Assembly (NCBI GenBank): GCA_002329525.1
Contig: DCTI01000274.1
Coordinates: 9,335-14,518 of the forward strand
DNA from: Negativicutes bacterium UBA1444
GTDB lineage: Bacteria; Bacillota; Negativicutes; UBA1444
Direction of reading: 5' to 3'
Length of the DNA stretch: 5,184 nt
In this document: in pieces, positions 1-5,184 of the stretch
Position numbering within the stretch: position 1 is the first letter of the stretch
Layout: each line of letters begins with the position of its first letter
Notes under the pieces: generated by a model
Told to the model about the DNA's origin: nothing
Seen by the model: only the letters and a program-made list of their open reading frames with translations
The model's database searches: none
Translations under genes and position numbers: made by a program

Positions 1-23
1 GGGATCAGGAAGGGGCCGCCTAG
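1..23 (+). CDS. C-terminal end of an upstream gene (partial), possibly the partner sensor kinase
   Basis: An open frame enters from the left edge and ends at TAG (21-23), with last readable residues DQEGAA. The stop is one base before the ATG of the response regulator, the spacing expected for co-transcribed, translationally coupled genes. NtrC-type regulators are commonly preceded by their histidine kinase, so a kinase C-terminus is a reasonable guess. Six codons cannot identify the product, and the frame could be open by chance. Confidence 0.35.
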
Positions 24-24
24 A

Positions 25-1380
25 ATGTATCGACTGCTGATTATCGATGACGAACCAGCGATTTGCGCGTCTTTGTCGTTCGCGCTGGAGGATTCGTTTA
101 GTGTTGCCGAGGCCCATAGCGCGGCAGAGGGACTCCGGGCCATCGGCAACCGGGAATTTGATATCGTCCTGCTCGATCTCAAGTTGGGACTTGACGACGG
201 GGTTGAAGTATTGAAGCAAATCAAGACGGAAAAACCGCGTATGGTGGTCATCATGATGACTGCCTTCGGCAGCATCCACTCCTCGGTGGCGGCCATGAAG
301 GCGGGGGCTTTTTATTATCTGACCAAACCAATCAATATGGATGAACTGCGGATGTTGCTGGACAAAGCAACAGGCTATCTCGATCTGGAATCGAAAGTCC
401 AGTATCTGAACAACAAGCTTACGGAAGTTTACGAAGTCGGCGGCATTATCGGGCAATCCAACGCTATGCAGCGAGTGGTGGCCCAAATCGAAAAATTGCG
501 CAACGTGGATGCCAATGTCCTGATTACCGGCGAAAGCGGAACCGGCAAGGAACTGGTCGCCAAAGCTCTGCATTTCGGCGGAACCCGGCAAAATGAAGCG
601 TTCGAGGCGATCAACTGCGCCGCCATCCCGCTGGAACTGCTGGAGAGCGAACTCTTTGGCCACGAAAAGGGTGCCTTCAGCGGCGCGGTCCAGCGCCGCA
701 AGGGACTGTTCGAATTGGCGGACGGCGGGACGATTTTTCTGGATGAAATCGGCGAGATGGATCTGAAGCTGCAGGCCAAGTTGCTGCGGGTGGTGCAGGA
801 TAAGGAAATCCTGCCGGTGGGGTCGGAACAGAGAAAAAAAGTGGATGTCCGCATCCTTGCCGCCACGAATCGTGACCCCCGTCAATTGCTGCGGGAGGGA
901 AAATTCCGGGAAGATCTTTTCTTTCGGCTTAATGTCGTGAACATCCATTTGCCGGCCCTGCGGGAACGGCCGGACGACATTCCGCCGCTTGTGCAGTTCT
1001 TTTTCACAAAATATAGCCGTAAAATGGGGCGCGCGGTTCCGAAAATCGATGAAGCAGCGCTGGCGGCGCTGACCCATCATCCCTACCAGGGCAATGTGCG
1101 GGAGCTGGAAAATATTATTGAAAAAACCATGGTCTTTTTATCCGGTGATGTGGTCCGCTTGGACGATCTCCCGCTGGAAGTCCGGCAGGGTTCTTTTCCG
1201 GACAAAACCGCGCCGGCCGGGGATCTGATTCCGGTCCGGATCGGCCAGGATATGGACACCATCCAGAAGAATGTGATCCTGGCCACTTTAGACCATTTTC
1301 AGGGAAACAAACAGAAGACCGCCGAAGTACTGAAAATCAGTGAGCGGAAGTTATGGTACAAGTTAAAGGAGTATGAGTGA
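25..1380 (+). CDS. Sigma-54-dependent response regulator, NtrC/AtoC family
   Basis: This 451-residue cytoplasmic protein has the full three-domain NtrC layout. The receiver (about 1-120) carries acidic residues D8, D9 and E10, the phospho-acceptor D51 in LLDLKL, the switch threonine T79 and the conserved K101 before P102. The AAA+ sigma-54 activation domain (about 139-375) has Walker A GESGTGKE (169-176), the sigma-54-contacting loop as GAFSGA (216-221, usually GAFTGA), Walker B GTIFLDEI with D240 and E241, then FREDLFFRLNV and NVRELEN. The C-terminus (about 410-451) is a Fis-type helix-turn-helix ending in KLWYKLKEYE. Length is normal and no domain is broken. The ATG lies one base after an upstream stop, with a purine-rich AGGAAGGGG stretch (7-15) as a likely ribosome binding site. 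A terminator follows, then a sigma-54 promoter, so the downstream operon is its most likely target. The inducing signal cannot be read from the sequence; a substrate or C1-related signal is inference. Confidence 0.95.
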   Translation: MYRLLIIDDEPAICASLSFALEDSFSVAEAHSAAEGLRAIGNREFDIVLLDLKLGLDDGVEVLKQIKTEKPRMVVIMMTAFGSIHSSVAAMKAGAFYYLTKPINMDELRMLLDKATGYLDLESKVQYLNNKLTEVYEVGGIIGQSNAMQRVVAQIEKLRNVDANVLITGESGTGKELVAKALHFGGTRQNEAFEAINCAAIPLELLESELFGHEKGAFSGAVQRRKGLFELADGGTIFLDEIGEMDLKLQAKLLRVVQDKEILPVGSEQRKKVDVRILAATNRDPRQLLREGKFREDLFFRLNVVNIHLPALRERPDDIPPLVQFFFTKYSRKMGRAVPKIDEAALAALTHHPYQGNVRELENIIEKTMVFLSGDVVRLDDLPLEVRQGSFPDKTAPAGDLIPVRIGQDMDTIQKNVILATLDHFQGNKQKTAEVLKISERKLWYKLKEYE

Positions 1381-1389
1381 ATTCTTCGG

Positions 1390-1415
1390 GCAGCCGGCGA
1401 GGCTGCTTTTTTATT
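1390..1415 (+). terminator. Rho-independent terminator after the response regulator
   Basis: A 6-bp perfect stem GCAGCC (1390-1395) / GGCTGC (1401-1406) encloses the loop GGCGA and is followed directly by six T's and then ATT. It begins 10 bases after the regulator's stop codon. It should end the regulator transcript and insulate the sigma-54 operon downstream from read-through. Confidence 0.88.
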
Positions 1416-1446
1416 GCAAAAATTGCACTGTCTGCAAATTTTGCAG
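1415..1446. promoter_or_regulatory. Paired palindromes, candidate upstream activator sites for the sigma-54 regulator
   Basis: Two dyads share the form TGCAA-N3-TTGCA: 1415-1427 (N3 = AAA) and 1433-1445 (N3 = ATT). The second extends to a perfect 15-base palindrome with CTGCAAA and TTTGCAG arms (1432-1446). Their centres (1421 and 1439) are 18 bases apart and about 109-127 bases before the predicted transcription start, the usual distance for NtrC-type enhancer sites. The whole block is also close to symmetric about 1430. Assignment to the adjacent regulator is inference from position. The second dyad, followed by AATTTTT, could instead be a weak second terminator, but its stem is AT-rich and leaves almost no loop. 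Confidence 0.7.
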
Positions 1447-1464
1447 AATTTTTGGGGGTAACAA

Positions 1465-1476
1465 TTGCACAGGCAA
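1465..1476. repeat. Weaker inverted repeat TTGC-N4-GCAA
   Basis: The arms TTGC (1465-1468) and GCAA (1473-1476) resemble half-sites of the paired dyads upstream. Its centre is about 31-32 bases, or three helical turns, from that of the second dyad, so it could be an accessory low-affinity activator site. With 4-base arms in AT-rich DNA, chance is a real alternative. Confidence 0.3.
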
Positions 1477-1492
1477 AAGAAAAACGCAACAA

Positions 1493-1505
1493 ATTCAAGG
1501 GATTA
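1493..1505 (+). promoter_or_regulatory. Possible IHF-like DNA-bending site between activator sites and promoter
   Basis: ATTCAAGGGATTA matches the IHF consensus WATCAANNNNTTR except at its second position. It lies between the candidate activator sites and the -24 element, where bending normally helps the activator reach sigma-54 polymerase. Many Firmicutes lack IHF and use HU-type proteins, and a one-mismatch match to a loose consensus is weak evidence. Confidence 0.25.
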
Positions 1506-1521
1506 CAGGTTGAGGAAAAGT

Positions 1522-1537
1522 TGGCATGAAAGTTGCA
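1522..1537 (+). promoter_or_regulatory. Sigma-54 (-24/-12) promoter of the PAS-transporter-ftcD-fchA operon
   Basis: TGGCATG-AAAG-TTGCA fits the consensus TGGCACG-N4-TTGCW with one mismatch. The invariant GG (1523-1524) and GC (1535-1536) are separated by exactly 10 bases, the required spacing. Transcription would begin near 1547-1549, giving a leader of about 45 bases before the PAS gene. An NtrC-family activator gene ends about 140 bases upstream, and paired palindromes lie at enhancer distance. The promoter also excludes any start of the first gene upstream of about 1548. Confidence 0.9.
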
Positions 1538-1593
1538 AAGTAATTTTACCTGGAGCAATAATAAGAATCCTTCATGCGGAAAGGGGTGGAATG

Positions 1594-1941
1594 ATGTTGC
1601 CAATTGAGTGGAGCGACGAGTATCCAGGGGCTATTACGGTTTGTGACGTTCAAGGAATCATTCTGTACATGAATCGCAAGGCGATCAAAGTCCTGGTGGG
1701 AGAGGGACCGAGTGTCATCGGGAAAAATGTTCTCGACTGCCATCCGGAGCCGGCCAGAAGCAAGTTGGCGGAAATGTTGAAAAATCAGACTCCCAACAGC
1801 TATACGATCGAGAAGAACGGAATCAAGAAATTGATCCATCAGTCGCCTTGGTATCAAAACGGCCAATATATGGGCTTCGTTGAACTATCCATAGAGATTC
1901 CCGTCCAGATGGCGCATTTTGTGCGAACCCCCAAAAAATAA
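1594..1941 (+). CDS. Small free-standing PAS domain protein
   Basis: The product is about 115 residues, essentially one PAS domain with no kinase, cyclase, HTH or membrane segment. PAS hallmarks are GAITVCDVQGIILYMNRKA near the N-terminus, then VIGKNVLDCHPEPARSKLAEML, and the closing strands with SPWYQNGQYMGFVELSIEI. The DCHP motif resembles NCHP-type motifs in PAS domains of DUF438-family proteins from anaerobes; a ligand or cofactor role for its Cys/His pair is speculative. The frame is open back to 1465, but that lies upstream of the sigma-54 transcription start. Tandem ATGs at 1591 and 1594 follow AAGGGGTGG (1581-1589); 1594 gives spacing closer to other genes here, while 1591 adds only one Met. 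As first gene of the operon, 24 bases before the transporter, it may sense the substrate or modulate the signalling pair. That role is inference. Confidence 0.85.
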   Translation: MLPIEWSDEYPGAITVCDVQGIILYMNRKAIKVLVGEGPSVIGKNVLDCHPEPARSKLAEMLKNQTPNSYTIEKNGIKKLIHQSPWYQNGQYMGFVELSIEIPVQMAHFVRTPKK

Positions 1942-1951
1942 TAAAAATCAG

Positions 1952-1957
1952 AGGAGG
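1952..1957 (+). promoter_or_regulatory. Ribosome binding site that fixes the GTG start of the symporter
   Basis: A perfect AGGAGG lies 8 bases before the GTG at 1966. The same spacing occurs at ftcD, which supports GTG over the next in-frame ATG (codon 14), where there is no comparable site. Confidence 0.8.
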
Positions 1958-1965
1958 AATACTTC

Positions 1966-3210
1966 GTGGAGTACGAAATCATCAAGGGCGTTGCCACATT
2001 GAAAATGAACTTCCTTACCACGACCACGGTTGCCGCATTGCTTTGGCTGTTCGGCAACTGGGCCCGGCGGGTCATGCCGGCTTTGGAAAGATACTGTATT
2101 CCTGCGCCGGTAATCGGCGGATTTGTTTTCGCCATGATGGCCTGGTTTTTGCGGTCTGCGAATATTCTGGTATTTCAGCTGGATAATCTGTTGCAGACAC
2201 CATTTCAGCTCATCTTTTTTACTTCGATCGGACTTGCGGCCAGCCTTTCCCTGCTTATGCGCGGTGGTAAGCTCTTTGTCCTGTACTTGGTAGTGGCTTG
2301 TTGGTTGATTGCGATTATTCAAAATGGCATCGGCGTGGTGGTTGCCAATCTTGTCGGCGTTCATCCGGTCCTCGGGGTAATGGCCGGGGCTGTGGCATTG
2401 GAAGGCGGACCGGGCAACGCAGCCGCTTTTGGCCCGATGGCAGAGAAACTGGGTGTTGTTGGTGCGACGACGGTTGGAATTACGGCCGCCACATACGGAA
2501 TCCTTGTTTCGGGCTTCCTGGGCGGTCCAACGGCGCGTTGGCTGATTGAACGCCATAAGACACCGATTGCAACCGCAGAGGACTTGGAACTCAACGCTCT
2601 TCAGGCATCCTTGGACAAAGAACGACAGGAAGATGTCATATCTACGGCCAATGTGGTGAAAATGGTAACCATGATCCTCGTTATGATGGTGATTGGCGGA
2701 TTTGGCGCCGCAAAAGTGAAAGCGGTTACCGGCTTCGACCTTCCGCACTATGTTGGCGGCATGTTTGTGGCCATCATATTCCGTAATATCAACGATGCGG
2801 TAAAACTGGTCCGCCTCAGCCCCAAGTCGGTCGACCTCATTGGCGACGTCTGCCTGGGCTTGTTCCTGACTCTGGCAATGATGACGCTGAAAATATGGGA
2901 ATTGGCCAATTTGGCGCTGCCGCTGATGGTCATGCTGTTGGTCCAGACCGTCTTTTGCGTCGCATTTTGTGTCTGGCCGCTGTTTAAAATGTTGGGCGGA
3001 AACTACGATGCCGCGGTCATGTGTGCGGGGATGATCGGTCATAACCTTGGTGTGGCGCCGAACGCCGTGGCCAACATGGATGCTGTTTGCCGAAGATATG
3101 GCGTCGTCGTCACCAAGGCCTTCATCATTGTTCCCCTTTGCGGCGCGGTTCTGGTCGATATCGTGGCTATTCCCAATATTGTCTGGTTTATCAATTATTT
3201 TGCAAAATAA
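1966..3210 (+). CDS. gltS: GltS-like sodium/glutamate symporter family (ESS) permease
   Basis: This 414-residue, strongly hydrophobic inner-membrane protein has the two-halved ESS (glutamate:Na+ symporter) layout. The N-terminal half includes membrane spans near 16-33 and 46-62, the family signature FFTSIGLAASL (84-94), QNGIGV (119-124) and the glycine-rich loop EGGPGNAAAFG (146-156). A hydrophilic linker (about 191-228) joins the halves. The C-terminal half has spans from about 231 onward, GGNYDAAVMCAGMIGHNLG and APNAVANMD (364-372), then VDIVAIPNIVWF near the end. Length is close to E. coli GltS (about 400). As recalled, E. coli GltS has GGHGT where this protein has GGPGN, so substrate specificity may differ. 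It starts with GTG and is followed 17 bases later by ftcD. Family assignment is firm. Glutamate, N-formimino-L-glutamate or a related acid as substrate is inferred from context, so the gene symbol denotes the family rather than a proven function. Confidence 0.9.
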   Translation: MEYEIIKGVATLKMNFLTTTTVAALLWLFGNWARRVMPALERYCIPAPVIGGFVFAMMAWFLRSANILVFQLDNLLQTPFQLIFFTSIGLAASLSLLMRGGKLFVLYLVVACWLIAIIQNGIGVVVANLVGVHPVLGVMAGAVALEGGPGNAAAFGPMAEKLGVVGATTVGITAATYGILVSGFLGGPTARWLIERHKTPIATAEDLELNALQASLDKERQEDVISTANVVKMVTMILVMMVIGGFGAAKVKAVTGFDLPHYVGGMFVAIIFRNINDAVKLVRLSPKSVDLIGDVCLGLFLTLAMMTLKIWELANLALPLMVMLLVQTVFCVAFCVWPLFKMLGGNYDAAVMCAGMIGHNLGVAPNAVANMDAVCRRYGVVVTKAFIIVPLCGAVLVDIVAIPNIVWFINYFAK

Positions 3211-3227
3211 CGTAGGAGGAAGCAGAG

Positions 3228-4127
3228 ATGCCGAAATTAGTTGAGTGCGTACCGAATTTCAGTGAAGGACGGCGGCCGGAAGTCATTGAGGCGATCGCCG
3301 ACGAGGTCCGCAAGGTTGCGGGAGTCAAACTGCTCGATGTGAAACCGGATGCCAGCCACAACCGGGTGGTCGTGACATTTGTCGGCGAGCCGCAGGCGGT
3401 GAAGCAGGCAGCCTTCAATTGCTGCCAAAAAGCCGCCGAACTCATCGACATGGAAAAACATCACGGCGAGCATCCCCGTATCGGCGCTACCGATGTCATT
3501 CCCTTCATTCCGGTCAAAGACGTCACCATGGAAGAATGCGTCGCGCTGGCCAATGAACTGGCCGCCGAGATCGCCGACAAACTGGAGATTCCGGTCTATC
3601 TGTACGAGGAGGCGGCGCGTATTCCCACCCGCCGGGCCTTGCCGGACATTCGCAGGGGCCAGTATGAGGGCCTGAAGGAAGAGATCGCGAAACCGGAACG
3701 CAAACCCGATTACGGCCCGGCCCGCATGCATCCGAGCGCCGGCGCCACGGTGGTGGGAGCCCGCCAGTTCCTGATCGCCTATAACATCAACCTGGACACC
3801 GACGACGTAAGCATCGCCAAAAAAATCGCCAATTGCATCCGGGAAGCCAAGGGCGGTTTCAAGTACGTGCGGGCGATGGGGATCAGCGTCAATGTGCGGG
3901 GCCGCGACGTCGCCCAAGTCACCATCAATATGGTGAACTATCAGGGAACCCCCTTGTTTCGGGTGTTTGAAACGGTCAAGAACGAAGCGGCCCGTTATGG
4001 CGTAAATGTGATCGGCAGCGAGATCATTGGCCTTACGCCCTTGCAGGCACTGCTGGATGTTGCCGAATACTATCTGCGTCTGGACGGATTCGAGCGGACA
4101 CAGGTCTTTGAAGAAACCTTATCCTAA
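3228..4127 (+). CDS. ftcD: Glutamate formiminotransferase (EC 2.1.2.5), monofunctional
   Basis: The enzyme transfers the formimino group of N-formimino-L-glutamate to tetrahydrofolate, giving 5-formimino-THF and glutamate, in the cytoplasm. The 299-residue product begins with the family hallmark KLVECVPNFSEGR. It has SHNRVVVTFVG (43-53) and GEHPRIGATDVIPFIPV (80-96), whose H82 matches the catalytic histidine numbered 82 in the porcine enzyme. YLYEEAARIPTRRALPDIR and GPARMHPSAGATVVGARQFL follow, the latter near the junction of the N- and C-terminal subdomains. It lacks the C-terminal cyclodeaminase domain of the animal bifunctional protein; that activity is encoded next door. The ATG follows AGGAGG (3214-3219) by 8 bases. 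A related activity, glycine formiminotransferase (EC 2.1.2.4) of purine-fermenting clostridia, cannot be excluded by sequence, but the GltS-type neighbour favours glutamate. Confidence 0.93.
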   Translation: MPKLVECVPNFSEGRRPEVIEAIADEVRKVAGVKLLDVKPDASHNRVVVTFVGEPQAVKQAAFNCCQKAAELIDMEKHHGEHPRIGATDVIPFIPVKDVTMEECVALANELAAEIADKLEIPVYLYEEAARIPTRRALPDIRRGQYEGLKEEIAKPERKPDYGPARMHPSAGATVVGARQFLIAYNINLDTDDVSIAKKIANCIREAKGGFKYVRAMGISVNVRGRDVAQVTINMVNYQGTPLFRVFETVKNEAARYGVNVIGSEIIGLTPLQALLDVAEYYLRLDGFERTQVFEETLS

Positions 4128-4152
4128 ATTAGCCGGAAGCGGGTGAAACAAC

Positions 4153-4779
4153 ATGAAACTTGTTGAGTATAAAGTGGCGGAATTCATGCAACTGTTGGCG
4201 TCGGATGCGCCGGCGCCCGGCGGCGGTTCGGCGGCGGCGCTGGCCGGTGCAACAGGAGCGTCCCTGGCGGCTATGGTTGCCGCATTGACGCTGGGAAAGG
4301 AAAAATACCGCGAACACGAAGCCCAGGCGGTCGCCCTGCAAAACAAGGGGAGGGAATTGCAGGCACGCTTTCTGGAATTGATCGATGCGGATACGGCGGA
4401 ATTTAATGATGTATCCGCCGCCTACAAATTGCCGAAGCAAACGCCGGAAGAAAAGGCAAAACGACAAGAAGCCATCGAAGAAGCATTGAAGAACGCGACC
4501 CAAACGCCCTTTGCCATGATGGAGACGGCGTGGGAATGCCTGCAGGTTGTGGCAACGGCAGTGGGGAAAACCAATGCTTCGGCGGCAAGCGATCTCGGGG
4601 TGGCGGCCTATTCATTGCGGGCTGCGACCGAAGGCGCCTGGCTGAATGTGCTGATCAATCTCGGCGGAATCAAGGATGAAACCTTCGTAGTTCAATACAA
4701 AGAAGCCGGCGGCAAGTTGCTGGCCGAAGTCGACAAGCTGGCGGCAACGGTGAGCCAGCAAATCCTTGCTTCGCTATAA
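4153..4779 (+). CDS. fchA: Formiminotetrahydrofolate cyclodeaminase (EC 4.3.1.4)
   Basis: It converts 5-formimino-THF to 5,10-methenyl-THF and releases ammonia, taking the FtcD product directly into the folate one-carbon pool. The 208-residue product has the normal monofunctional length and the expected mostly helical composition. The family signature SDAPAPGGGSAAALAGATGASLAAMVAALT covers about 17-46, followed by a charged helical section (about 55-120) and NASAASDLGVAAYSLRAATEGAWLNVLINL near 141-170. The start is 25 bases after the ftcD stop. AAGCGGGTGA (4137-4146) matches 8 of 10 bases of an ideal ribosome binding site, so the gene should be translated from the operon message. No clear rho-independent terminator follows, so some transcripts may continue into the stress-protein gene. 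Confidence 0.93.
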   Translation: MKLVEYKVAEFMQLLASDAPAPGGGSAAALAGATGASLAAMVAALTLGKEKYREHEAQAVALQNKGRELQARFLELIDADTAEFNDVSAAYKLPKQTPEEKAKRQEAIEEALKNATQTPFAMMETAWECLQVVATAVGKTNASAASDLGVAAYSLRAATEGAWLNVLINLGGIKDETFVVQYKEAGGKLLAEVDKLAATVSQQILASL

Positions 4780-4828
4780 GAAAAACGTATCTTCGCTGAC
4801 GCTCGCCGCTCCGCACGCAAAACTATGC

Positions 4829-4848
4829 TTCCTGTTGCCGGCAGGGAA
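4829..4848. repeat. Interrupted palindrome just upstream of the usp -10 element
   Basis: An 8-base perfect palindrome TGCCGGCA (4836-4843) is flanked by outer arms TTCC (4829-4832) and GGAA (4845-4848), with unequal gaps of three bases and one. It sits in the -35/spacer part of the predicted promoter, where a repressor would block polymerase. It could be an operator or a chance GC-rich dyad; no T-tract follows, so it is not a standard terminator. Confidence 0.35.
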
Positions 4849-4850
4849 TG

Positions 4851-4859
4851 TGGTATAAT
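4851..4859 (+). promoter_or_regulatory. Extended -10 promoter for the universal stress protein gene
   Basis: TGGTATAAT contains a perfect TATAAT (4854-4859) preceded by the TGn extension, about 42 bases before the GTG start. No good -35 hexamer lies at 16-18 bases; the region holds only CCTGTT or TTGCCG at poor spacing. That fits an extended -10 promoter read by the housekeeping sigma factor. It suggests the stress protein has its own promoter apart from the sigma-54 operon. The preceding stretch (4780-4828) holds no recognisable gene. Confidence 0.7.
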
Positions 4860-4885
4860 AATAGTGGAATCGCCGACAGAAATAG

Positions 4886-4891
4886 AGGAGG
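4886..4891 (+). promoter_or_regulatory. Ribosome binding site that fixes the GTG start of the stress protein
   Basis: A perfect AGGAGG lies 9 bases before the GTG at 4901. The reading frame from that GTG gives the conserved UspA N-terminus at once, which confirms the non-ATG start. Confidence 0.8.
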
Positions 4892-4900
4892 TGTATCCAC

Positions 4901-5184
4901 GTGGCACGGATTCGGAAAATCCTGGTGGCGTACGATGGGTCGCCCCAGAGCAAGGAAGCGTTGGATTGGGCCATTGATTTGAGTCTCCCGAGCAAGGCGC
5001 AGGTGTGCGTGGCCAAAGTGATCGAAGCGATGTCCATCGGCGAAATGACCACCTTGTATGAAGCAGGATCCAGTGATGATTTGGTTGCTTATATCGAAGA
5101 AGTCAAGGAAACGGACCGCCGGCTTCTGGAGGATGCCATGGCTACGGTCGGTCAGCGAAAAGGCGTGGCGATCACCACGGCCCT
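4901..5184 (+). CDS. Universal stress protein, UspA family (partial, runs off the right edge)
   Basis: Ninety-four codons are visible from a GTG start. The N-terminus MARIRKILVAYDGSPQSKEALDWAIDLS has the UspA first strand and the nucleotide-site aspartate D12 in VAYDGS, followed by a second strand (QVCVAKVIEA) and a long charged helical section. The C-terminal half, with the G-2X-G-9X-G(S/T) loop that separates ATP-binding from non-binding members, lies outside the window. It is a cytoplasmic stress or signalling protein of unknown specific role here. It has its own extended -10 promoter and a 121-base gap from fchA, so it is probably not a functional member of the formimino operon. Confidence 0.9.
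   Translation, partial: MARIRKILVAYDGSPQSKEALDWAIDLSLPSKAQVCVAKVIEAMSIGEMTTLYEAGSSDDLVAYIEEVKETDRRLLEDAMATVGQRKGVAITTA

Noticed and set aside
1465..1593. Upstream extension of the PAS reading frame from TTG at 1465
   Set aside because: It would begin before the sigma-54 transcription start (about 1548) and overlap the control region. The extra residues do not look like part of a PAS domain, and a Shine-Dalgarno-like stretch precedes 1591/1594.
1948..3042. Long open frame on the minus strand opposite the symporter gene (364 codons)
   Set aside because: It mirrors the strongly supported symporter, its product is rich in His, Gln, Arg and Asn without domain motifs, and it lies antisense to a clear operon.
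3237..3917. Minus-strand open frame opposite ftcD (226 codons)
   Set aside because: It is an antisense shadow of a gene with unmistakable FtcD motifs, and its translation shows no recognisable domain.
4780..4828. Possible terminator or intergenic repeat after fchA
   Set aside because: The stretch is rich in CGC/CTC runs but shows no stable stem followed by a T-tract, and no second copy exists in the window to call it a repeat.
4902..4916. TGGCACG at the usp start as a possible second sigma-54 -24 element
   Set aside because: The GG at 4903-4904 is followed after 10 bases by GA rather than GC, no TTGC element exists at -12, and the match is explained by the first codons of the usp gene.
1..5184. 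CRISPR array, tRNA/rRNA genes, insertion sequences or attachment sites
   Set aside because: I saw no regularly spaced direct repeats, no transposase-like coding region, and no structural RNA signature. The window is almost fully occupied by coherent metabolic and regulatory genes.

Overview
The window looks like an anaerobic Firmicute-type chromosome. Strong AGGAGG-type ribosome binding sites sit 8-9 bases before several starts, two starts are GTG, rho-independent termination is present, and base composition is moderate to high GC. The mix of a sigma-54 activator, a glutamate-type symporter and separate FtcD and FchA enzymes would fit Negativicutes (Sporomusaceae-like) or Peptococcaceae-like bacteria. 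That placement is inference, since no marker gene is present.

Layout. All genes lie on the + strand. Bases 1-23 are the last codons of an upstream gene, followed after one base by an NtrC-family sigma-54 response regulator (25-1380). A rho-independent terminator (1390-1415) closes that unit. Next comes an AT-rich control region with two nearly identical dyads of form TGCAA-N3-TTGCA (1415-1446), a weaker third inverted repeat, a possible DNA-bending site, and a clear -24/-12 sigma-54 promoter (1522-1537). Downstream is a tightly packed set of four genes: a small free-standing PAS protein (1594-1941), a GltS-like Na+/glutamate-family symporter (1966-3210), glutamate formiminotransferase FtcD (3228-4127) and formiminotetrahydrofolate cyclodeaminase FchA (4153-4779). 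A 121-base gap with an extended -10 promoter then leads into a universal stress protein gene cut by the right edge (4901 onward).

How the parts fit. The simplest model is a signal-induced, sigma-54-dependent operon. The response regulator, probably partnered by a kinase just upstream, would bind the paired dyads about 110-130 bases before the transcription start and drive expression of PAS-transporter-ftcD-fchA. FtcD moves a formimino group onto tetrahydrofolate, and FchA converts it to 5,10-methenyl-THF plus ammonia. No histidine-utilisation genes (hutH, hutU, hutI) are visible in the window. The module may therefore take up its substrate, possibly N-formimino-L-glutamate itself, through the adjacent symporter. 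This import idea is a hypothesis. The regulator, promoter and enzyme family assignments are well supported by the sequence.
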